Notes under the pieces: generated by a model
The model's database searches: none
Told to the model about the DNA's origin: nothing
What the model saw: the letters and a program-made list of their open reading frames with translations, nothing else
Position numbers and translations under genes: made by a program
Part shown: positions 9,760 to 17,495 of the stretch, piece by piece
How the letters are laid out: every line of letters begins with the position of its first letter
Numbering within the stretch: position 1 is the stretch's first letter
Assembly: GCF_001661675.2 (NCBI RefSeq)
Contig: NZ_CP019602.1
Location: 372,001-436,000, forward strand
Length of the DNA stretch: 64,000 nucleotides
Direction of reading: 5' to 3'
From: Croceicoccus marinus
GTDB taxonomy: Bacteria; Pseudomonadota; Alphaproteobacteria; Sphingomonadales; Sphingomonadaceae

Positions 9760-10659
9760 TCAGGCGAGTTGCGGCGTACGCTCCCCGGCGATGCGCTGCA
9801 TCGCCTTCTGGATCTTCTCGAACGCGCGCACCTCGATCTGGCGAATGCGTTCGCGGCTGACGTCATAAACCTGCGACAGTTCCTCCAGCGTCTGCGGATC
9901 GTCGGTCAGGCGGCGCTCAGTCAGGATATGCTTTTCGCGGTCGTTCAGCACGTCCATGGCTTCTAGCAGCATGTCGTGGCGAACCTGCTTTTCTTCCGCT
10001 TCGGCAACCGTCTCGTCCTGAAGAGGACGGTCGTCGGTCAGCCAGTCCTGCCACTGCCCAGAACCTTCCTCGTCCGCACGCATCGAGACGTTCAGCGAGG
10101 CATCGCCGCCCATCATCATACGGCGGTTCATGTTGACCACTTCCTGCTCGGGCACGCCGAGGTCGGTTGCGATCTTGGCCACGTCGTCCGGATGCAGATC
10201 CGAATCCTCGTATGCCTCGAGGTTCTTCTTCATGCGGCGCAGATTGAAGAATAGCTTCTTCTGCGCGGCGGTGGTGCCCATCTTCACAAGCGACCACGAG
10301 CGCAGGATGAACTCTTGAATCGAGGCCTTGATCCACCACATAGCGTAGGTGGCGAGGCGGAAGCCGCGATCGGGCTCGAACTTCTTCACGCCCTGCATCA
10401 ATCCGACATTGCCTTCGGAGATCAGGTCGGAGACGGGCAGGCCATAGCCGCGGTAACCCATGGCGATCTTGGCCACGAGTCGCAGATGGCTGGTGACCAG
10501 CTGGGCTGCGGCCTGGGGATCCTCATGCTCGGCATAGCGCTTGGCGAGCATGTATTCCTGCTCAGCCGTAAGCACCGGGAATTTCTTGATTTCCGACAGA
10601 TAGCGGTTGAGGCTTTGCTCGCCGCCTAGGGCCGGAACGGTTGGTTTGCTATTCGTCAC
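9760..10659 (-). CDS. rpoH: RNA polymerase heat-shock sigma factor RpoH (sigma-32)
   Basis: Directs RNA polymerase to heat-shock promoters. The 299 aa protein has region 1.2/2 (YLSEIKKFPVLTAEQE), the region 2.4 RLATYAMWWIKASIQEF, the RpoH-box-like AAQKKLFFNLRR and a region 4 helix-turn-helix (SQVYDVSRERIRQIE). The start is set at the GTG at 10659 because AAGGAAAGG lies about 9 nt upstream and the length fits the family; a longer frame to 10737 is open but has no good start. Regulation of RpoH by mRNA structure is known in other bacteria, but no obvious thermosensor was found here. Confidence 0.96.
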   Translation of the reverse strand: MTNSKPTVPALGGEQSLNRYLSEIKKFPVLTAEQEYMLAKRYAEHEDPQAAAQLVTSHLRLVAKIAMGYRGYGLPVSDLISEGNVGLMQGVKKFEPDRGFRLATYAMWWIKASIQEFILRSWSLVKMGTTAAQKKLFFNLRRMKKNLEAYEDSDLHPDDVAKIATDLGVPEQEVVNMNRRMMMGGDASLNVSMRADEEGSGQWQDWLTDDRPLQDETVAEAEEKQVRHDMLLEAMDVLNDREKHILTERRLTDDPQTLEELSQVYDVSRERIRQIEVRAFEKIQKAMQRIAGERTPQLA

Positions 10660-10774
10660 GTCCTGTAACCTTTCCTTGCGTCGGTCAGACTCGCGGGACC
10701 CCTTGTGGGCATCCCCAATCCATGACCACATCTTCACTCTAGGCGCGTTCCCCCGCGTTTTCCCGCCTAATTTC

Positions 10775-11764
10775 TCAATTTGAACGAGCGAGTTCTTCGA
10801 TCAGTTCCGCCATGTCGCGCGGAATCTCGCTGGAGAATTGTATCCTTTCGTCGCTGGCGGGGTGGATGAAGCCCAGCATGGCCGCGTGAAGGGCCTGGCG
10901 ATGAAAGGATAGCCGATTGAGAATCGGTCGAAATCGGGAATCGGAGCGCCCATAGACAGGGTCTCCCAATAGCGCATGACCGATTGACGACATGTGAACG
11001 CGGATCTGGTGTGTTCTGCCTGTTTCCAGCGTGCATTCGACCAGCGCGGCGCCGTGAAGCGCCTCGAGCGTGCGGAAATGGGTGATCGCGTGCTTGCCGC
11101 GCTCGTCGCCCCCGTCCAGCACCGCCATCTTCTTGCGGTCCTTGCTGCTGCGGCCGATGCGCCCCTCGATCGTTCCCGATGGCGGCATGGGCCTGCCCTT
11201 GACCACCGCGCGATAGGCGCGGTCGATCGAGTGATCGGCGAACTGGCGAGCCAGCCCTTCATGCGCAAGATCGGACTTTGCAGCCACAATCAGTCCGGAC
11301 GTATCCTTGTCGATGCGGTGCACGATGCCCGGCCGCGCCACGCCGCCAATGCCCGACAATTGACCCGCGCAGTGATGCAGCAGCGCATTGACCAGCGTGC
11401 CATCCGGATTGCCGGCGGCGGGGTGTACCACCATTCCCGCCGGCTTATCGATCACGATCAGATGCTCGTCCTCGAACACGATGATCAGGGGAATGTCCTG
11501 CGGCACGGCCTCTGCCGGGGTGGGGGCGGGGACCGCGATCGCGAAGGGCGTTTCGCCGACCGTCTTTGCCGATCCCGAGGAGAGCGCCTTGCCGTCCAGC
11601 GTCACCGCGCCTTGCGCGATCAGCGCCTTGATCCGCTCGCGCGACAGGCCGCTGGCGTGGCTGAGCGCCTTGTCCAGCCGTTCCCCTGGCTGGACCATTC
11701 CCTCGATCAGCTGCGCGCCGTCGTCCTCGTCGGCATCATCGATGGCGATTGTCCTGTCCCCCAT
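10775..11764 (-). CDS. rluD: RluA-family rRNA pseudouridine synthase (RluD type)
   Basis: Isomerises uridines of 23S rRNA to pseudouridine, probably at the helix 69 positions handled by RluD. The 329 aa protein has an N-terminal S4 RNA-binding domain (ERLDKALSHASGLSRERIKALI), then the catalytic motif HRIDKDTSGL with the nucleophilic Asp, and TGRTHQIRVH. The ATG at 11764 is preferred over a TTG at 11800, because the latter would overlap the divergent JAMM gene. Only 14 bp then separate the two start codons. Exact target uridines cannot be read from the sequence. Confidence 0.9.
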   Translation of the reverse strand: MGDRTIAIDDADEDDGAQLIEGMVQPGERLDKALSHASGLSRERIKALIAQGAVTLDGKALSSGSAKTVGETPFAIAVPAPTPAEAVPQDIPLIIVFEDEHLIVIDKPAGMVVHPAAGNPDGTLVNALLHHCAGQLSGIGGVARPGIVHRIDKDTSGLIVAAKSDLAHEGLARQFADHSIDRAYRAVVKGRPMPPSGTIEGRIGRSSKDRKKMAVLDGGDERGKHAITHFRTLEALHGAALVECTLETGRTHQIRVHMSSIGHALLGDPVYGRSDSRFRPILNRLSFHRQALHAAMLGFIHPASDERIQFSSEIPRDMAELIEELARSN

Positions 11765-11778
11765 GCTAGGGAAGATGG

Positions 11779-12186
11779 GTGCCGTTTCTGACCGTGACAA
11801 GAACCGTCGTCGATGCCATCGCCGCTTCCGCCAGCCGTGCTGCGCCGCGGGAGGCTTGCGGCCTGCTGCTGGGTCGGGGTTCGCGGATCGACGCGTTGAG
11901 CGAAACCGTCAATGTCGCCCCCGATCCGCTGCGTCATTTCGAGATCGACCCGGCCGCGCTGATCGCTGCGCACAAGGCGGAAAGGGCAGGCGGCCAGCAG
12001 CTGATCGGCTATTTCCATTCCCATCCCTCTGGCTTGCCCGAGCCGTCTGCCACCGATCAGGCGCAGGCTGCGCGCGACGGGCGGGTCTGGGCCATCGCCA
12101 CGCCCGCCGGCGAAATCGGCTGGTTCGTCAGCGAAGAGGACGGTTTTGCGCGCCTTTGCCCGCAAATTCTGCCGGAACTGCCCTGA
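11779..12186 (+). CDS. JAMM/MPN+ domain metalloprotease (Mov34/PAD-1 family)
   Basis: A 135 aa single-domain zinc metalloprotease with the complete JAMM signature: Glu25 in REACGLLLG, then His80, His82, Ser90 and Asp93 in FHSHPSGLPEPSATD. Bacterial members cut isopeptide or peptide bonds next to ubiquitin-like or sulfur-carrier proteins, or peptidoglycan fragments; no such carrier gene is adjacent, so the substrate is unknown. The start is GTG, and the divergent rluD begins 14 bp away. The next gene on the strand is chpT. Confidence 0.88.
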   Translation: MPFLTVTRTVVDAIAASASRAAPREACGLLLGRGSRIDALSETVNVAPDPLRHFEIDPAALIAAHKAERAGGQQLIGYFHSHPSGLPEPSATDQAQAARDGRVWAIATPAGEIGWFVSEEDGFARLCPQILPELP

Positions 12187-12287
12187 AACCGGACCCCCAG
12201 ACGCTAATCCCGGTGGAATCACCGGCATGGCGCTTTCTTGCGGGGCCCGATGCGGTTATGGCGGGTCTTCACGACGGAAAGCGCTGA

Positions 12288-12953
12288 ATGCCTGTAATGA
12301 CTGCAGATTCCATCCATTTGACCAGCCTGATCGCATCACGCCTGTGCCACGACCTGTTGTCGCCGGTCGGCGGCATGGCGAACGGGATCGAGCTGCTGGT
12401 CGACGAAACCGATCCGAAGATGCGCGAGCAATGCATCGATCTGCTGGCGCAGGGCGCGCGGCGAACGGCTACCCGGCTGCGGTTCTTCCGCCTGGCCTTC
12501 GGGGCTGCCGGCGGGTTCGATTCCCAGCTTCCCGCGGCCGAGATCGAGGAATTGGTCAAGGCGCAGGCAGCCGAGGGGCGCGACATCAGCGTCGAATGGG
12601 CCGTGTCGGCGGCAGAGCTTTCGAAACCGGCGGCCAAGGTGCTTTTGAACTATGCGCTGATCGGGATCGACGCCTTGCCGCGCGGCGGCACGCTGGCGAT
12701 TGCGGCGGAGGAGCGCGACGAATCCTATGAGATCGCGGTGCGGGCCGAGGGGACGCGCATCGCGTTCGACAAGGACGTGGGCCGCTCGCTGGAGGGAGAG
12801 ATCGAAATGAACGATCTGTCGGCCCATACCGCCCCGGCCATGCTGGTGCGGCTGATCGCGCAGGATTGCGGCGGCGGGGTGCAGCATGCGCTGACCCCGG
12901 ACGGAGCCACCGGCGGCGCGCTGGTGCTGGGCGCCATCCTGCCCCGTGGCTGA
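12288..12953 (+). CDS. chpT: Histidine phosphotransferase ChpT
   Basis: In alphaproteobacteria ChpT passes phosphate from the hybrid kinase CckA to the response regulators CtrA and CpdR, controlling cell cycle and motility. The 221 aa protein has the dimerisation helix with the conserved phospho-acceptor His21 in SRLCHDLLSPVGGMANGIELL (split here only for reading) and a degenerate ATPase-like C-terminal domain with no ATP-binding N/G boxes, as in known ChpT. Its end overlaps the start of the amidase gene by 8 bp. cckA and ctrA are not in the window. Confidence 0.92.
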   Translation: MPVMTADSIHLTSLIASRLCHDLLSPVGGMANGIELLVDETDPKMREQCIDLLAQGARRTATRLRFFRLAFGAAGGFDSQLPAAEIEELVKAQAAEGRDISVEWAVSAAELSKPAAKVLLNYALIGIDALPRGGTLAIAAEERDESYEIAVRAEGTRIAFDKDVGRSLEGEIEMNDLSAHTAPAMLVRLIAQDCGGGVQHALTPDGATGGALVLGAILPRG

Positions 12954-13674
12954 GGGCGCTTCGAAGCCGGGCGACGATCTGCCGCTGGTCCGGGATTGCC
13001 CGTCGCCCAATCACAACGAACGTGCGGCGCCCATCACCATGGTCGTGCTGCATTATACCGACATGCCCGATGTCGAGGATGCCATCGGCAAGATGTGCGA
13101 TCCCGATTCGGCGGTCAGCGCGCATTACTGCATCACGCGGCAGGGCGAGCTGGTGCGGCTGGTGGACGAGGAACGGCGCGCCTGGCATGCGGGTGTTTCC
13201 TATTGGCGCGGCAACACCGACGTGAACTCGTCCAGCATCGGAATCGAGCTGGACAATCCGGGCCATACCTGGGGCTATGAACCGTTTACGGGGCCGCAGA
13301 TGGAAACGCTTTGCATCATGCTGGCCGACATCATGAAGCGGCACGACATTCCGCGCGCCAATATCGTTGGCCATTCCGACGTGGCCCCGCAGCGCAAGAC
13401 GGATCCGGGCGAATTGTTCGACTGGGCGTTTCTGGCGAAGCACCGGCTGGCGCTGCCCCGGCCCGACATCAAGCTGGGCGACCCGTTCGAGAACGACGGC
13501 GCGTTCTATCTGGCGCTCGAGCGGTTCGGCTATGACATCGCCGACGGGCATGCGGCGGTGCGCGCGTTCCAGCGGCGGTTCCGGCCCGAATGCGTCGACG
13601 GCCAGGTCGACGGCGAGATCCGCGCCATGCTGTTCGCGCTGCTGCTGGACCGCGACCGGGGCGTCACGCGCTAG
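12946..13674 (+). CDS. N-acetylmuramoyl-L-alanine amidase (AmpD/Amidase_2 family) with PG-binding domain
   Basis: Cleaves the bond between MurNAc and the stem peptide, in peptidoglycan recycling or remodelling. In the 242 aa protein the zinc ligands are seen as His36 (VVLHYT), His143 (VGHSD) and Asp153 (KTDPG). A C-terminal peptidoglycan-binding helix bundle follows (about 190-235, AVRAFQRRF). No signal peptide is visible, which favours a cytoplasmic AmpD-like recycling role. The GTG start lies inside chpT (8 bp overlap), so translation is probably coupled to it. Confidence 0.92.
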   Translation: MAEGASKPGDDLPLVRDCPSPNHNERAAPITMVVLHYTDMPDVEDAIGKMCDPDSAVSAHYCITRQGELVRLVDEERRAWHAGVSYWRGNTDVNSSSIGIELDNPGHTWGYEPFTGPQMETLCIMLADIMKRHDIPRANIVGHSDVAPQRKTDPGELFDWAFLAKHRLALPRPDIKLGDPFENDGAFYLALERFGYDIADGHAAVRAFQRRFRPECVDGQVDGEIRAMLFALLLDRDRGVTR

Positions 13675-13719
13675 TCATTCCGCTTGCCAGCGGGCGGTTT
13701 GCCGCTAATGACCCGCTTG

Positions 13720-14174
<455 letters not shown>

Positions 14175-14531
14175 TATTTTCGGGCTGTTCGCTCGGCGGC
14201 GTTTCGGTTGACGATGCTTTGGTTGACACAGGCGACACGTCCTACAACGGCTGTCACCCTGCCGAACGCCGCGGATTTGCCGGGTCTGATACCCATCGGT
14301 TGACACCATGGGGGGCGGGAGAAATCGACAAGGTGAAAGAGCGGGCGGGCCGATAAGGCCCGCACGGGCGCTTTAGGCCAGCCGGCCTGTGTAGGACAAT
14401 AAAACGGCGGGCATTCCGGAACCTGGTTCACGACTGCTTTCAGGAACAGGCGATAGCAGTCTAAACGGCCGCAAAGGGGCGGAAAGCGGACATTCTGCCT
14501 TGCGAGTTCAGCTTAACGAGAGACCGCGCGT
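14175..14531. other. Gap after rnpB; intergenic repeat, no gene seen
   Basis: No convincing ORF or RNA. It holds a short perfect hairpin (14345-14363, GCGGGCC/GGCCCGC) and, at 14486-14495, GCGGACATTC, the reverse complement of a motif seen again at 16.6 and 19.8 kb. It separates the core rnpB block from a two-gene accessory operon on the other strand. Confidence 0.5.
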
Positions 14532-15080
14532 TCACAGGGTTGCGTGAAGCTTCTCCATCATTGCCAGATGTCGCTGGACAACCGGCGCCGTGCTTTCAGC
14601 AACGGAGCGCAGCTGCCAGTTGTCGCCGGAACTCGCATAACCGGTCATCAGATCAACCGTCTCCTTATGAGCCAGCACCTGCTGGTCGAGATAGGTATCA
14701 TCGAACTTCTCGTCGGGTGCTGCCTCTAGATGCTCCAGCATTTTGCGCCGACGCATGTCCACCTCGGTGGGCAGCTCGGGAAGGCCCGCGGTTTCGGACA
14801 TCCGATACGCAGACCGGAGCTGATGGGTCGCCGTAGTATGGTCGTCGATCATCTTGCGCGCGGCTTCGCGCACGCTGTCCGACCGCGACCGGCGGAGCGC
14901 CATGCGCGCTGCCGTGATTTCGTAGATGTCGCCGATCGCCGCATTCTTCGCGAACGCCTCCCCGGAATGCGATCCGAGCGTCTTTGCCTTCACGCGCCCG
15001 TGCATTCCGCCGAGCGTGTCCTGAAGCTTGTCCGCGGTTTGCCGGAGGCCCGTATGCTTGTGGTCCTGGTCGGTCATCAT
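14532..15080 (-). CDS. DUF4142-like helical (ferritin-like) protein
   Basis: An almost entirely helical 182 aa protein with the pattern of DUF4142: FAKNAAIGDIYEITAARMAL, then ARKMIDDHTTATHQLRSA and DTYLDQQVLAHKETVDLMTGYA. The family is distantly related to ferritin-like four-helix bundles; members are often exported, but no signal peptide is seen here and the N-terminus is Lys/His-rich. Its start codon overlaps the stop of the upstream gene (ATGA at 15077-15080), so the two are translationally coupled. A stress or metal role is inferred only from the partner. Moderately sure of the family, not of the function. Confidence 0.75.
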   Translation of the reverse strand: MMTDQDHKHTGLRQTADKLQDTLGGMHGRVKAKTLGSHSGEAFAKNAAIGDIYEITAARMALRRSRSDSVREAARKMIDDHTTATHQLRSAYRMSETAGLPELPTEVDMRRRKMLEHLEAAPDEKFDDTYLDQQVLAHKETVDLMTGYASSGDNWQLRSVAESTAPVVQRHLAMMEKLHATL

Positions 15081-16348
15081 GCGTTCTCCGTCGCGAGCTG
15101 GCAGGCCTTTTCGTAAGGCGTATCCTCAGCGGTGCCGCTGTCGCGCAGCGAAGGATTGGGGTGCTCGCCCTCGGTGTTGAAACGGTATTCTTCGCCGAAT
15201 TGCTCGCGGTGCCGACTGATCACGTCCTCGCTCGGCACTCCGCCGGCGTTCACCTTGCGCTGATAATCGAAGAAACGGTGATCGGAGGGCAGCTGGCCGA
15301 CCGGCACGAATTCGGAATCGTAAGCCGTCCAGTCGAGCGTGCGATTCAGCACGTCGCGCACGTATTGCTTGTTAGGCTCGAACGTCATGGGTTCGGTGAG
15401 GCCCCCCTTGGGGAAGAAGTCCGCAGCATCGAGCCCGTCCACTTGCTTCATCATGTCGGCAGCGAGCCGCAGATGCTCGATTTCCATGGCGAGATGGGTT
15501 TCCCAGACCTGACGAATCTTGGGATCGGTCTCGGTCTCCATGCATGACCAGTAGAGCCAGCATTCGTTGTACTCGTGCAGGACGAGATTGAGCAATTCAG
15601 GTGTCGTCGGGTCGAGAATGGACTCGTAATGCGTGACGTGCTGCTCCTCGACCTGCGCGATCTCGAGATAAAGCGCGCGGGCCATCGGATCTTCGGGACG
15701 ATTGCCGACGGTCATGTAGAAATTCATCGTCTGCTGTTCGGCCGAGACCACGGTCAGCGCGTTCAGGATCGACTGGATGTCCGCTGCCTGCACGGTCATC
15801 GGTCGGCGAAGTTCGTCATGCGGATGGCGGTGATGGAAGATGGTCGGGCGGCCGGGCAAGATCTCGGTGAGGTCGCCAGTGATTTCCTCCGCCTTCCGCC
15901 GCTCGCCCATCAGGTCCATCAGATTGGCATAGCGGTAGAGGTGATCGTAATCCTCCAGCACGCCGAACTCGTAAGCCTGGGTCAGATACGGATCGGGCTC
16001 GTGCCGTGCGATCCAACTCGTCAGGTCCACGGCGACCTGCTCGTAGCCGATGGTGTTTGCGATGGTACTTTCGCTTCCCGGAATCAGCCAGTTCACCCGC
16101 TTCTGCTGCTGTTGCTCCGCCTTGCGCACGAGAGCCAGCATTTGCTTGATCCCGGTATCGGCGGTGCGGCGTGCGGCGTTGTGGGAATTCATGATCGCCT
16201 CGACCTCGATCCCGTTCATCAGGATCACGCGGCAACGGGTATAGGGATGAACCTCATTCGTGTCGTAAGTATCTCCTGCTAGCTCCGACCATGATCGGAA
16301 CTGGCGATCCATGGGAATGCCTTTTTCCGTGAGCGGGTTGAAAGCCAT
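15077..16348 (-). CDS. Ferritin-like di-iron domain protein, function unknown
   Basis: A 423 aa protein whose central part carries the spacing of a di-iron ferritin-like bundle: Glu204 (SAEQQTMNFY), Glu234/His237 (EEQH), Glu259 or Glu262 (HEYNECWLYW), and Glu289/His292 (EIEH). That is two ExxH motifs with two further helix Glu residues. The N-terminal 160 residues contain another helical segment with ELEDYDHLYRY-type acidic/His residues, perhaps a second degenerate bundle. No signal peptide. It is first in a two-gene operon with the DUF4142 gene. Binding of Fe or Mn and a role in oxidative or general stress are inferences. The start ATG at 16348 has AGGAGAAGC upstream. Confidence 0.75.
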   Translation of the reverse strand: MAFNPLTEKGIPMDRQFRSWSELAGDTYDTNEVHPYTRCRVILMNGIEVEAIMNSHNAARRTADTGIKQMLALVRKAEQQQQKRVNWLIPGSESTIANTIGYEQVAVDLTSWIARHEPDPYLTQAYEFGVLEDYDHLYRYANLMDLMGERRKAEEITGDLTEILPGRPTIFHHRHPHDELRRPMTVQAADIQSILNALTVVSAEQQTMNFYMTVGNRPEDPMARALYLEIAQVEEQHVTHYESILDPTTPELLNLVLHEYNECWLYWSCMETETDPKIRQVWETHLAMEIEHLRLAADMMKQVDGLDAADFFPKGGLTEPMTFEPNKQYVRDVLNRTLDWTAYDSEFVPVGQLPSDHRFFDYQRKVNAGGVPSEDVISRHREQFGEEYRFNTEGEHPNPSLRDSGTAEDTPYEKACQLATENA

Positions 16349-16391
16349 GCTGCTTCTCCTGCGGTTTCGGGACGGCGGAATGTTCAGCTCT

Positions 16392-16416
16392 AAAGGCGCG
16401 CAAGAAAGAATGTTCC
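16392..16416 (-). promoter_or_regulatory. Possible EcfG-type (general stress) promoter for the ferritin-like operon
   Basis: Read on the minus strand: GGAAC, a 16-nt spacer, then CTTT, about 43 bp before the start codon. Known alphaproteobacterial EcfG promoters follow GGAAC-N16/17-CGTT, so the -35 is perfect and the -10 differs at one base. A single match by eye could be chance. Confidence 0.3.
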
Positions 16417-16452
16417 CCAGATTCTTGTTTTTCTGTAGTGATATATAAGATG

Positions 16453-16545
16453 TTAGAAGCCTATTTCAGGAATCTTGCGGAGCGCTTCGATGGCGTGCTC
16501 GTCGGCGGAAACGCCTTTCAAAATACGGGGGTGCGTTGCCGTCAT
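16453..16545 (-). CDS. Possible 30-aa small protein
   Basis: Reads MTATHPRILKGVSADEHAIE and ends KIPEIGF, with balanced helix-forming composition and a weak GAAGAG ribosome-binding site. It lies upstream of the ferritin-like operon on the same strand. It could also be the remnant of a larger gene. No homologue recognised. Confidence 0.25.
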   Translation of the reverse strand: MTATHPRILKGVSADEHAIEALRKIPEIGF

Positions 16546-16627
16546 GGCTCTTCACAACCGCTGCGGTCTAGAAATCGCAGTCACGGCTTGAACCAGCACG
16601 GTAATAGCCGCACAGCCCTCGCCGCCT

Positions 16628-16662
16628 GAACGTCCGCAATCGGTCGGTAGCGGAACGTCCGC
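16628..16662. repeat. Intergenic repeat, two GAACGTCCGC units
   Basis: GAACGTCCGC occurs at 16628-16637 and 16653-16662, enclosing AATCGGTCGGTAGCG. The first 19 bases recur exactly at 19817-19835, and a diverged inverse copy is at 14486-14495. The rest of 16546-16772 holds no gene that can be supported, apart from an A9 run near 16717. Confidence 0.6.
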
Positions 16663-16772
16663 GTCTAGACCGAAATAGCCAACAGCCGACCCCATCCACT
16701 CACGACACATCTCGCAAAAAAAAAGGTTCACCCAACAGGCGCCCCTCCCTCATACATCGCTGAACGTCAGGC

Positions 16773-17237
16773 TTACGAAACCGTGGCCTTCACGATCTTG
16801 CCCGGGTTTGCCGGCGGCTCGCCCTTGGGCAGCGCGTCGACGTGGTCCATGCCTTCCTCGACCTCACCCCAGACGGTGTACTGGCGGTCCAGGAAACGGG
16901 CGTCGTCGAAGCAGATGAAGAACTGCGAATTGGCGCTGTTGGGCGCGGATGTGCGCGCCATCGAGCAGACGCCGCGCGTGTGCGGGTGGTCGTTGAACTC
17001 GGCCTTCAGGTCGGGCTTGTCCGAACCGCCCATGCCGGTGCCGTTCGGACAGCCGCCCTGCGCCATGAAGCCGGGGATGACGCGGTGGAACTTCACGCCG
17101 TCGTAGAAGCCTTCGCCGGCCAGTTCCTTGATGCGCTCCACATGGCCGGGGGCCAGGTCGGGACGCAGCTTGATCACGACGTCGCCGCCTTCGCCATTGC
17201 CGGTATCGAGCGTGAGGGTGAGTTTATCCTCGGACAT
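16773..17237 (-). CDS. ppiB: Cytoplasmic peptidyl-prolyl cis-trans isomerase, cyclophilin type
   Basis: A 154 aa single cyclophilin domain: VKFHRVIPGFMAQGGCPNGTG (catalytic Arg in FHRVI), SARTSAPNSANSQFFI-like region (MARTSAPNSANSQFF) and VWGEVEEGMDHVD. No signal peptide. The start ATG at 17237 has a strong AAGGAG ribosome-binding site 5 nt upstream; the longer open frame to 18380 is antisense to mgtE. A second, exported cyclophilin is at 33.0-33.7 kb. Confidence 0.95.
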   Translation of the reverse strand: MSEDKLTLTLDTGNGEGGDVVIKLRPDLAPGHVERIKELAGEGFYDGVKFHRVIPGFMAQGGCPNGTGMGGSDKPDLKAEFNDHPHTRGVCSMARTSAPNSANSQFFICFDDARFLDRQYTVWGEVEEGMDHVDALPKGEPPANPGKIVKATVS

Positions 17238-17339
17238 GAAATCTCCTTTGTCGCCCCTGTCGGCGGGGCGTTCCTGCGGGTCGCAGACGCATATAGGCAA
17301 TCGCCGCGATATGTCACGCCCGCGCCGCGCAACAACGCC

Positions 17340-17425
17340 GTCCACAGGCGCTGCCCGCCAGTCCACAGGCTTTTGCCGCGCTTCTCCACCCGGCGTTCCC
17401 CGGATCTGTCCACAGCCTGTCCACA
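17340..17425 (+). promoter_or_regulatory. Cluster of four GTCCACA motifs (DnaA-box-like)
   Basis: GTCCACA occurs at 17340, 17361, 17408 and 17419 (first bases), all in the same orientation, in the 258-bp gap between the divergent ppiB and mgtE. The full DnaA box is TTATCCACA, so these match only its 3' part. They may be weak DnaA sites or another repressor's sites. Confidence 0.35.
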
Positions 17426-17495
17426 TCGGCGGCGGCGGGGGGAGAGAGCCGCGTTTCCCGGTTGATTTCGCGGTGCAGCATTCTAGACACCGGCG

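Noticed and set aside
12213..12287. A short frame from a GTG reading VESPAWRFLAGPDAVMAGLH, ending next to the chpT start
   Set aside because: Only 24 codons, no ribosome-binding site and no known relative; the gap may just be the chpT leader.
17340..17425. Chromosome origin at the GTCCACA cluster
   Set aside because: No AT-rich unwinding element, no dnaA, hemE, parAB or gidA nearby, and the motifs match only part of a DnaA box.
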